Assembly: GCF_000348985.1 (NCBI RefSeq)
Contig: NC_035925.1
Location: forward strand, 620,001-684,000
Direction: 5' to 3'
Origin: Huiozyma naganishii CBS 8797
Lineage: Eukaryota > Ascomycota > Saccharomycetes > Saccharomycetales > Saccharomycetaceae
Length of the DNA stretch: 64,000 nucleotides
Positions 29,552-37,512 of the stretch are shown here, piece after piece; position 1 is the stretch's first letter; the number at the start of each line of letters is the position of its first letter. A program made the translations under genes and the position numbers. The notes beneath the pieces were generated by a model. That model worked only from the letters and a program-made list of their open reading frames with translations. It did not search any database and was not told the origin of the DNA.

Positions 29552-30112
29552 ATGACAATGTCGAAGTCATCCGGATCGAGACCCGTTGCCATGGATCATT
29601 CGCTGCTGAATCTGAGAAGCCAGCTGAGGTTTTATAAGTACTACCACTACAACACAACCAACGTGCTTATCCACTCTGTGTTTGTTCCGACCATTCTGTT
29701 CAGCAGTCTTTCCATCCTGCACGGTGTCCCCCTACCCGGTGGCTGGTCACTCTCACATCTGGTGAGTCTGTTGTTCTCAGCTTTCTATATACTCTTGTAC
29801 TTGCCCTCCGGGTTGGTAGCGGCTGCCATTTTGGCGCTATTCAACGCATCAATCGACAACCGGTGGGTGGACCTATCTGGTGGGCGGGATTGGGTCCTGT
29901 TCTCCCTCGGGTGGATCATGCAATTTATTGGACACGGTGCATTTGAGAAGAAAAGACCGGCGGTGCTGGACAACCTCGTTCAAAGTTTGGTGACGGCACC
30001 GTACTTTATTCTGTTCGAGTTGTTTTTCCTATTGGGGTTCATGCCCACTTTGAAAAGACAACTGGATGCTGACGTTAAGGAAATGAGAACCGCTAGGGGA
30101 GAATCGCGGTAA
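29552..30112 (+). CDS. MPO1: Mpo1, ER dioxygenase of fatty-acid alpha-oxidation
   Basis: A 186-residue DUF962/Mpo1-family membrane protein (S. cerevisiae 174). Mpo1 is an Fe(II)-dependent dioxygenase that shortens 2-hydroxy fatty acids by one carbon in phytosphingosine breakdown. Family features are the N-terminal LRSQLRFYKYYHYNTTNVLI, the invariant histidines (HYNTTN, LIHS, QFIGHGAFEKKRPA) and four hydrophobic segments. The first ATG at 29552 gives a 13-residue N-terminal extension; an internal ATG at 29591 (MDHSLL) matches the yeast start more closely and could be used instead. It is convergent with LEU1 (115 bp), as in YGL010W/YGL009C. Confidence 0.93.
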   Translation: MTMSKSSGSRPVAMDHSLLNLRSQLRFYKYYHYNTTNVLIHSVFVPTILFSSLSILHGVPLPGGWSLSHLVSLLFSAFYILLYLPSGLVAAAILALFNASIDNRWVDLSGGRDWVLFSLGWIMQFIGHGAFEKKRPAVLDNLVQSLVTAPYFILFELFFLLGFMPTLKRQLDADVKEMRTARGESR

Positions 30113-30227
30113 AATGGCGTCTAAGTAACGTGTAGATTCGCTGCTAAAACAATAAATAAATAATAAATATAGTGATGTCGCTTCCCGGCAAGTGAGTCCT
30201 GATAGCGTCACAGTTTGACAGGATAGA

Positions 30228-32543
30228 TTACCAATCTTGGTGCATTACATCTGCAGTGGAGACAGGTTTCTGAACTGGCACGGTATCGAACTTTAGTAGC
30301 GCAGAACCACCTTCAAAGAAGGAGTACGCGTCTCTTCTCAAAGTCTCGTATTCCTTGATGAACTGTTCCTTTTGCATGGTGATACCGATATCGTCCAACC
30401 CGTTGACAAGACAGTGCTTTCTGAAGGGCTCCACGTCGAAGTGTTCGACAAGGACATTGCCCTCATGGTCTCTGATCTGCTGGTTGGGCAAGTCGACAAC
30501 GAGTTTCCCACCTTTATCCGATATTGGAATCAGTTTCTCCAAAATCACCTGTTGGTTCACCCTGATAGGAAGGATACCGTTCTTGAAGGAGTTGTTGTAG
30601 AAAATATCACCGAACGATGGCGCAATGATAGATTTTATTCCGAAATCTTTCAAAGCCCATGGAGCGTGCTCTCTGGACGAACCACAACCAAAATTGTCAC
30701 CGGTAACAACCAAGATCTCAGCACTGGTGTATGGTTCCACGTTCAAAACGAAATCGGTAGGTTGGTCCTTGCCCTCCGCATCCTTGGTGAAACGCCACTC
30801 GTAGAAAAGACCCGATTTCAACCCAGTCCTTTTGATGGTCTTCAAAAACTGCTTTGGGATGATAGCGTCGGTGTCGACATTGGCCTTGTCCAATGGAGCA
30901 GCAATACCTTCCAGGGTTAGGAATGGATCCATACCGGCATTGCCCTTGGCAGGAGATGACGAAGGCGCGGATGCAGATTTGGCTGTAGGTTTAGCTGCGG
31001 CAGATTTACCGGCGGATGAAAGGGCCTTCGCGGCTGGGTTATTGTCAACAGACCCACTTTGCACTAGAAGCTCGTCTGAAGAAATCGTTATCTTTGCTTC
31101 GTCGCTGTTCTTGTACTGGTGCTTTCTGATGTCAATGAAATGACCATGGATACCGGCGGCAGCAGCCATAGCGGGCGACATCAAGTGCGTTCTGGAGAGA
31201 GCACCTTGACGACCCTCGAAGTTTCTGTTAGAGGTAGACGCACAACGCTCGTATGGGTCCAAAATATCTGGGTTCATACCTAAACACATGGAACAACCAG
31301 CTTCTCTCCAAGAGAAGCCAGCAGCCTCGAATATTTTGTCCAAACCTTCTCTTTCAGCCTGTTTCTTAACCAGACCGGAACCTGGGACAACCAGTGCCAG
31401 TTTAACGTTGTCCGCCAAGTGATAGCCCTTCACCACAGCAGCGGCATTCCTCAAATCTTCGATACGCCCGTTTGTACAGGACCCAATGAACACTTTGTCG
31501 ATCTTGACAGATTCTAGTGGAGTGTTTGGCTCCAAACCAATATATTGTAACGCTCTCTCCATACCAGACTTTCTGATTGGGTCAGAAACCTTGGAGGGAT
31601 CTGGGGTGCACGCATCGATTGGAAGAGCATCCTGAGGCGAGGTACCCCATGTAATTGTAGGAATGATATCCTTGGCCTCGATGGTGACAATTTCGTCAAA
31701 GTGGGCGCCGACATCACTGTTCAAAGTCTTCCAGTAAGCGACGGCTTTTTCCCATTCGGCACCAGTAGGGCTTAGTGGTCTACCCTTTACATATTCAAAT
31801 GTGGTTTCGTCTGGCTTGATCATACCGGCTCTGGCACCAGCTTCGATAGACATGTTACACATGGACATACGAGCTTCCATGGACAAAGCTTCGATCGCCT
31901 CACCAGCGAATTCCATGACTGAACCAGTACCACCGGCGGTACCAATTTTACCGATAATGTGCAGGATCAAATCTTTGGAGGTTACACCAGGGGATAATTT
32001 CCCATTGACCTGGATCAGCATGTTCTTAGATTTGCTTTGGATAATAGTTTGAGTAGCCAAGACATGCTCGACCTCCGAAGTACCAATACCAAAAGCCAAA
32101 GCACCAAAGGCACCGTGTGTTGAGGTGTGCGAGTCACCGCAAACAACGGTAGTACCGGGTAGCGTAAAACCTTGCTCTGGCCCAATCGTGTGCACAATAC
32201 CTTGTCTGTCAGAGGTCATACCGAAGTATGGCACACCAAAGTCTTGGACATTCTTCTCTAAAGTCTTGACTTGTAGACGAGAATCGGCTTGTTTAATGAA
32301 AGTGTCTAGAGACTTGAAGTCCTTTCTGGATTCTGTGGGGATGTTGTGGTCAACCGTGGCCAAGGTACAATCAGGTCTTCTAACTGGTCTACCAGCATTC
32401 GACAAACCCTCAAACGCTTGTGGGGATGTGACTTCATGGACTAGATGCCTGTCAATGTACAATAAACAGGAACCGCTTTCATCCCGGTGGACAACGTGGT
32501 TCTCGAAAACTTTGTCGTATAGTGTTTTAGGACCAGCAGTCAT
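30228..32543 (-). CDS. LEU1: Leu1, 3-isopropylmalate dehydratase
   Basis: A 771-residue cytosolic aconitase-superfamily enzyme (S. cerevisiae 779). It converts 2-isopropylmalate to 3-isopropylmalate in leucine synthesis. The [4Fe-4S] ligand cysteines are visible in [13 protein letters not shown] and [11 protein letters not shown]. The large-subunit part includes [19 protein letters not shown], and the swivel domain near the C-terminus carries [15 protein letters not shown]. An Ala/Ser/Pro/Lys linker (about residues 505-535) joins the parts corresponding to bacterial LeuC and LeuD. A Leu3-type site 176 bp upstream suggests induction by isopropylmalate through Leu3. Confidence 0.98.
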   Translation of the reverse strand: MTAGPKTLYDKVFENHVVHRDESGSCLLYIDRHLVHEVTSPQAFEGLSNAGRPVRRPDCTLATVDHNIPTESRKDFKSLDTFIKQADSRLQVKTLEKNVQDFGVPYFGMTSDRQGIVHTIGPEQGFTLPGTTVVCGDSHTSTHGAFGALAFGIGTSEVEHVLATQTIIQSKSKNMLIQVNGKLSPGVTSKDLILHIIGKIGTAGGTGSVMEFAGEAIEALSMEARMSMCNMSIEAGARAGMIKPDETTFEYVKGRPLSPTGAEWEKAVAYWKTLNSDVGAHFDEIVTIEAKDIIPTITWGTSPQDALPIDACTPDPSKVSDPIRKSGMERALQYIGLEPNTPLESVKIDKVFIGSCTNGRIEDLRNAAAVVKGYHLADNVKLALVVPGSGLVKKQAEREGLDKIFEAAGFSWREAGCSMCLGMNPDILDPYERCASTSNRNFEGRQGALSRTHLMSPAMAAAAGIHGHFIDIRKHQYKNSDEAKITISSDELLVQSGSVDNNPAAKALSSAGKSAAAKPTAKSASAPSSSPAKGNAGMDPFLTLEGIAAPLDKANVDTDAIIPKQFLKTIKRTGLKSGLFYEWRFTKDAEGKDQPTDFVLNVEPYTSAEILVVTGDNFGCGSSREHAPWALKDFGIKSIIAPSFGDIFYNNSFKNGILPIRVNQQVILEKLIPISDKGGKLVVDLPNQQIRDHEGNVLVEHFDVEPFRKHCLVNGLDDIGITMQKEQFIKEYETLRRDAYSFFEGGSALLKFDTVPVQKPVSTADVMHQDW

Positions 32544-32718
32544 CTTTTCACTATTTCGAGATATACTGAGTTACCTAATATGAGCGTAGCATTAGAAATG
32601 GAAAGCCAACGAAAAGAACCTTGATAACATCTAATCCAGTACACTATAGTGGCCACTTAAATATGAACATCGGTCGCCATGATATGGGACGGCGGACTGC
32701 GACTCATAACTTGTACCT

Positions 32719-32728
32719 CCGGTTGCGG
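32719..32728. promoter_or_regulatory. LEU1: Leu3-type binding site upstream of LEU1
   Basis: CCGGTTGCGG has the CCG-N4-CGG everted spacing specific to Leu3 and differs by one base from the consensus CCGGNNCCGG. It lies 176 bp upstream of the LEU1 ATG. A perfect inverted repeat of ATACCGG around one C follows at 32735-32749 with spacing CCG-N3-CGG, which Leu3 is not expected to prefer. Confidence 0.5.
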
Positions 32729-32734
32729 ATGAAA

Positions 32735-32749
32735 ATACCGGCCCGGTAT
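32735..32749. repeat. Perfect 7-bp inverted repeat with CCGG arms
   Basis: ATACCGG, one C, then CCGGTAT. It lies 6 bp from the Leu3-type site in the LEU1 promoter and could bind another zinc-cluster dimer. Confidence 0.6.
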
Positions 32750-32820
32750 CGGCTTCGCTGGAAAAAAGAATTAATTGAAGAAGCCGTTGACCGAAACGCC
32801 TGAAAGGAGGAGAGCCTATA

Positions 32821-33108
32821 ATGCTGGACCGGGAGGTCCTTGCGGAGCTAGCGTCTGATTGTCCTCAACTAGAACTATCAGAGATGCAATTTCTACCGGG
32901 GAAGAATAATCGTATTACTTTAGGTTGTAGGATGACTAATACAATATCGGGGTTGAACCTGTCTGCCACGCCGGACCGCTCCACCAGCTCGCTGTCAACT
33001 TCAAAAGGAAACGGACACGCTTCGATCGTTACACTTTTAACATACACCAGCGTTGCACGCGTGACAAATTTGTGTTTAGGAAACTACTTTAAACTGAACT
33101 GTAGATGA
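32821..33108 (+). CDS. Hypothetical small protein, doubtful
   Basis: A 95-codon frame in the 733-bp spacer between LEU1 and MCY1, starting MLDREVLAEL. The composition is plausible for a protein, and the ATG context (tataATG) is A-rich. However, I recognise no family, and the second half is Ser/Thr-rich without features. It may be a chance frame or one exon of an undetected gene. If real, it would share the promoter containing the Leu3-type site. Confidence 0.2.
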   Translation: MLDREVLAELASDCPQLELSEMQFLPGKNNRITLGCRMTNTISGLNLSATPDRSTSSLSTSKGNGHASIVTLLTYTSVARVTNLCLGNYFKLNCR

Positions 33109-33276
33109 ACCCTTCATGCCCTTAATTATGTATGACGTTTTTTCTTCACATTATGTAACAGGAGATAATTAGGAAACAGACAAGAGTGAAAAAAAAAGAG
33201 GACTATCAAGTACTTTCCTAAAAAGTGAGATGCCCTTACTTCATCCTCAAAGCAATCAATCAAGTGATTACATACC

Positions 33277-34446
33277 ATGCCGGAGGTGAAAGGGATTGTT
33301 TCAAATACGCTAACATTTGCTTCTCTTGCTACTGCTTTGTACACCGCTTATAAGCTATACCGAACGTATGGTGACCCGGTGTTAAGAGAACTACCTTCTG
33401 TGAAGGACGGTATTGAAGAGCTTATTGGCAAAACCCAGATAGTTAAACTCAGGTCGTTGAGTGCGGAGACTGGGTGTGACATCTTTGCAAAGTTGGAGTT
33501 GACCAACCCTGCTGGGAGTGCGAAGGACCGAGTTGCGCTCAATATTATTAAGACTGCGGAAAAGAAAGGTTTGCTGGTAAGAGGGGAGAAGCCAGAAGGG
33601 TGGGTCTTCGAGGGGACGAGTGGATCGACTGGTATTAGCATTGCCATGATCTGTAATGCATTGGGGTATAGGGCACATATTTCCCTACCAGACGACACCT
33701 CGCTGGAAAAACTGGCACTATTAGAGTCTCTTGGGGCAGTAGTAAACCCGGTCAAGCCTGCTTCCATTGTGGACCCTGACCAATACGTCAATGCAGCAAA
33801 GAAGGCATGCGATGAGCTCAACGAATCTGGTGCGGCAAAAGGTGTTTTCGCTGATCAGTTTGAAAATGAAGCCAACTGGAGAGTACATTACGAAACAACG
33901 GGTCCCGAAATATGGGACCAGATGGACCATAACATCGATGGATTTATTGCTGGATGTGGGACAGGTGGTACAATAACTGGTGTATCAAAATACTTGAAGG
34001 AAGTGTCACACCCTTACGTTGTTCTTGCCGACCCACAGGGCTCTGGTTTCTATAACAGGATCAACTACGGTGTGATGTACGATGAGGTAGAGAAGGAGGG
34101 CACCAGGAGAAGACACCAAGTTGACACAATCGTCGAGGGTATTGGCTTGAACCGAATCACTCGCAATTTTAAACACGGAGAAAAATACATCGATGAGTCT
34201 ATTAGGGTCACGGATAAGCAAGCTGTAGGAATGGCTAAATACCTGTCCATACACGATGGCTTTTTTGCAGGAAGCAGCACTGCCATAAATGCAGTAGCGG
34301 CTGTCAAGTTGGCGAAAAGGCTGCCCGCAGGGTCGCGCATCGTGATCATTGCATGTGATAGTGGGTCGAGACATCTCAGCAAATTTTGGAAAGAGGCCAA
34401 GATTGTCGATCGCGAAGTGACGCTGGACGAAATCATGAGTTCGTGA
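33277..34446 (+). CDS. MCY1: Mcy1-like mitochondrial cysteine synthase homologue
   Basis: A 389-residue PLP enzyme of the cysteine synthase/cystathionine beta-synthase family. The PLP lysine is Lys83 in NPAGSAKDRVALNI; the substrate loop EGTSGSTGIS and the phosphate-binding GCGTGGTITG are intact. An N-terminal hydrophobic segment (about residues 10-27, TFASLATALYTAYKLY) matches the membrane anchor of S. cerevisiae Mcy1 (YGR012W), an outer-mitochondrial-membrane protein. Despite the conserved fold, its in vivo role in yeast is unclear, since most yeasts make cysteine by transsulfuration. Its neighbours EAT1, MSB2 and the YGR016W homologue form the YGR012-YGR016 block. Confidence 0.9.
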   Translation: MPEVKGIVSNTLTFASLATALYTAYKLYRTYGDPVLRELPSVKDGIEELIGKTQIVKLRSLSAETGCDIFAKLELTNPAGSAKDRVALNIIKTAEKKGLLVRGEKPEGWVFEGTSGSTGISIAMICNALGYRAHISLPDDTSLEKLALLESLGAVVNPVKPASIVDPDQYVNAAKKACDELNESGAAKGVFADQFENEANWRVHYETTGPEIWDQMDHNIDGFIAGCGTGGTITGVSKYLKEVSHPYVVLADPQGSGFYNRINYGVMYDEVEKEGTRRRHQVDTIVEGIGLNRITRNFKHGEKYIDESIRVTDKQAVGMAKYLSIHDGFFAGSSTAINAVAAVKLAKRLPAGSRIVIIACDSGSRHLSKFWKEAKIVDREVTLDEIMSS

Positions 34447-34564
34447 TCCAGGCACCGTTTATGATTGTAAATGTCTGTTACTGGTTTTACTGTTATATAT
34501 CAATGTAGTTTTTCCCTTCACTTTCCATTGCATTTTAGAATGCATATATATATATTTATATCGA

Positions 34565-35959
34565 TCACGCATCGTCAACCCCACTAAAATATGAACCTAT
34601 GTCGAATTGAACCGACTGTGCCACCTCCTTGATAATTTCCCACGCTACATTAACTTTCCATTTCGCTTTGTTGTTTAATGGATCTGTGATTCTATTCGTT
34701 GCCGTCGACACTAGTTTCAAGGCCCTTAGTTCGGCTAAATTTTGAAATACTTCGACATTTGCCCTAGGCAACTTCTCTTGAAGTAATGATGCTAGAGACC
34801 CGGCCTGGTGCGTGGAATCGACAGGGTATATCGCTTGCCACACAGCGAGCAGCCGGTCGATGAAGAAAAGGTTAGGTTGTAAATTTCTTGGGTTTGTGCT
34901 CCTCTTCTTTCTCCTACCATAAGATGATCTTCCCGACTTCAAATGACTCCTCTTTGTGAACAAACTTGCATCGTATCTGGGCTCTATGTACGAGCAGAAA
35001 TATGCTGCGATTAGAAGGTACTTCGATATCGTAGAAAGTTCATATGTCTGCTCATCGCGGCCACCTTCTTCGTCAATCTGTGCATCTTCAGAGGTTAATG
35101 TATCGTTGGTGGCTTTAAACAGATGGATTGATGACTTGTACAGTGCGACAGGGTCATAAGCAGTTTTCTCATCGATGTGCTGGCGATACTGGTCCCATTT
35201 CAAGTCAATCAGGTCATTCAGTGCGCATAGGTTGTTACCAGTGTACAAGTGGAACACTTGCACAATCTGCTTGATGAAATTCACCACAATCACAGCCTGA
35301 GCATCGACACCCACTGTCTCCAAATCCATCGCTAGATCTTCAAACCGCGATGAAATTAGAACTTGTAACAATTGATCGGCGTTATACCTGGGGAACACCA
35401 CGGTGGGGATCATAAAAGACGCGTAACGGGCAATGTATTCTGATTCTCGTATACAGTAGATTGTCTTCAAGTGTATGCAATCGACCAACTCGTGTAGTTT
35501 CAGCAGCTTCAATAAAAGGGTGTAGTCAACGTCTTGCAGTGAATCGAGCCCGTCCATTACGAGTAAGAATGTCTCCACTTCTGGTACTTTGGAGAAGAGC
35601 AGCTGAAAGAAGGAGAGTAGGTTATATGGTTCCTCCACCATGAGGGGATCCAGTTGCTCGCTTTCCCTGTCCTCCTTTTTGAAATGATCAGGGTATCTGT
35701 CGATTAAAGTGAATTTTGTAGCTCTTGCGATTGCTTGGATAAGCAGTTTCAGAGTGACGGATTCCGCAGGGTAGACCGTTGTATACAATATCTCCTCATT
35801 CCCCTCTAGCAGCCGATTTATGGTGTACGTTTTGCCCGTACCTTCATAACCTTGAAGAAAGACATTATACGGTGTTAGAACTGGGTTGCTGTCAATATAT
35901 GCAGAAAGGGTAGCGACTTGCTGTTCTCTAAACAGTATTTCAGGTAAATTGGTAAGCAT
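34565..35959 (-). CDS. ORC5: Orc5, origin recognition complex subunit 5
   Basis: A 464-residue AAA+ family protein (S. cerevisiae Orc5, 479). Walker A is GYEGTGKT at residues 37-44, and the Walker B region reads FLLVMDGLDSL. A C-terminal winged-helix-like part follows. Orc5 is part of the six-subunit ORC that marks replication origins and loads Mcm2-7. A basic stretch (about residues 345-360, SYGRRKKRSTNPR) is visible. It is YNL261W in S. cerevisiae; its position between MCY1 and MSB2 is one sign that the gene order predates, or differs from, the S. cerevisiae arrangement. Confidence 0.9.
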   Translation of the reverse strand: MLTNLPEILFREQQVATLSAYIDSNPVLTPYNVFLQGYEGTGKTYTINRLLEGNEEILYTTVYPAESVTLKLLIQAIARATKFTLIDRYPDHFKKEDRESEQLDPLMVEEPYNLLSFFQLLFSKVPEVETFLLVMDGLDSLQDVDYTLLLKLLKLHELVDCIHLKTIYCIRESEYIARYASFMIPTVVFPRYNADQLLQVLISSRFEDLAMDLETVGVDAQAVIVVNFIKQIVQVFHLYTGNNLCALNDLIDLKWDQYRQHIDEKTAYDPVALYKSSIHLFKATNDTLTSEDAQIDEEGGRDEQTYELSTISKYLLIAAYFCSYIEPRYDASLFTKRSHLKSGRSSYGRRKKRSTNPRNLQPNLFFIDRLLAVWQAIYPVDSTHQAGSLASLLQEKLPRANVEVFQNLAELRALKLVSTATNRITDPLNNKAKWKVNVAWEIIKEVAQSVQFDIGSYFSGVDDA

Positions 35960-37512
35960 AGCTGTGCAAGACGCCTTCTATCAGTATCAACGGAGCTAAA
36001 GTTTTTCTGAATATGTAAAAGTCATCGCAAATTAATGTATAATTTTTCATAAGCAAGCTTCTTTCTTTGCTTTCTTAGTAGTCTGTTTTGAAAAGTGTGC
36101 GCCGTGCGCTGCAGGCCGTCAAAGACTGAGACGAGTCAGGGTAAGAGTCACAGATCAGGGAACTCCATATTGACACTGCTTGAGGGTGGTGGCCCGAGTG
36201 ACAAGTACATAGGTTAGGGGACCCACGTTGGCATTGGACACCAGCCAAAACCAAACACTTTGAGCGGCTACCGGAACACTTAGACGGCGTGGCCAGCGGT
36301 TTTGCTAGTTAAGGAAACCGGCACACACAAGTCGACTTGATTCTGTTACAGAAGACAAAGCTGCAAGAGTGCATTGAGTGTTTCATGTAGCTGAGAATGG
36401 GGTTTTCACAATGCAAGCTACACATTCTCAGCCGGATGAAACGTGCAAACGGGGGTCCGAATAAAAGTTCCAAAGTCCCAAAATGACCAAAAAAATGCTA
36501 TTTTGAGTAAAGCGCGAAATGCCCAAGGCACGCAGAGAGCGCGATGCGGGGTACCCGTTCACGACTGAGCATGTTCGGGCAGGGGAGTTTACAGTCTCGT
36601 GGGCAGATGACTTTCCTCCGTGAGTTTCGCTCAATTGCGCAGTAAGGGAAGGGAATGGGTCTTGCATCCTCATATTATACAGGTACAAGATGACCTCATT
36701 CAAGTAGCACTACATCGAACACAGTTTAGACTGCCAACAAGCTTCACTCAGAAGAGAGCTGCTCGCTCATAAGCCGCGTCCGCGTCGTCGTTAAAGCGCT
36801 AGAAATAGATCGAGAAAGCTCGAACCAAAATGTATTCCTAATCAAGTAATAAAACAACAGCATCAAATTAAACAATACGCCTTTCCAAAACGTAATTTCT
36901 TCCCCAGTGAAAGCTGCGTAGGAAGTGCACGAAGCTGAAACGCCAAATGCTCGAGTATTCTAGACTTTCGTCATCGTTTGGTATCATTTGGCGAAAAGGT
37001 GCGTACACATATACGTTCGAACGTGAGGCACGACAGCGGCGGACAGGAAGGGAGCCCAATACCCTGTTGAGTTCTATTCCTAAAGAAGCAAGATAGAAAA
37101 AACACACTCACAGTCACGTCCCAATAGAGGGAATATTTTATTGACTGGGACGCCTGGAGATGGAGGCCAGACCTTTGATCCGCTTTTAAGTGATTCCAAT
37201 TGTATCTGTTGATTTGGGTCCCTTGGAGGGCTCCGATTATTTATTTTTGCCCGTGTTTCTCGTTGCTATATATTACAGCTGATCAATTCTAGCTATTTCT
37301 AGTTCTGTGTCTTGTGCTTGCCCCGATCCTCAAACAACAACTGGATCAACTTGCCATACATCATTCTTTTTTTTTGTCTGCTTTTGCCGGAGGATTATCA
37401 AATCCACCAAAAAATAACCTGTCCACTCATTGTAAAGAAGGTATCCGTTGTTTCAATCGTTCACTTTGGCACTTCACATTTTTTTTATCCCAGTTGAAAA
37501 ACTAGCTTCCTG
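35960..37512. other. Long ORC5-MSB2 divergent spacer
   Basis: 1.55 kb without a supported gene. It contains a strong imperfect hairpin at 36380-36442 (listed separately). The 200 bp before MSB2 is pyrimidine-rich, with a TATA-like stretch (ctatatatta) at about 37266. Frames of up to 90 codons near 36428-37107 on the minus strand have no recognisable features. Confidence 0.6.
36380..36442. repeat. Imperfect inverted repeat, 20-bp arms
   Basis: The arms at 36380-36399 and 36423-36442 pair at 17 of 20 positions (mismatches only in a central triplet) around a 23-nt loop. The inner ten pairs (gctgagaatg/cattctcagc) are perfect. It lies in the intergenic region, more than 400 bp from either gene. 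It could be an RNA stem-loop, the end of a small inverted-repeat transposon or a terminator; nothing here decides between these. Confidence 0.7.
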
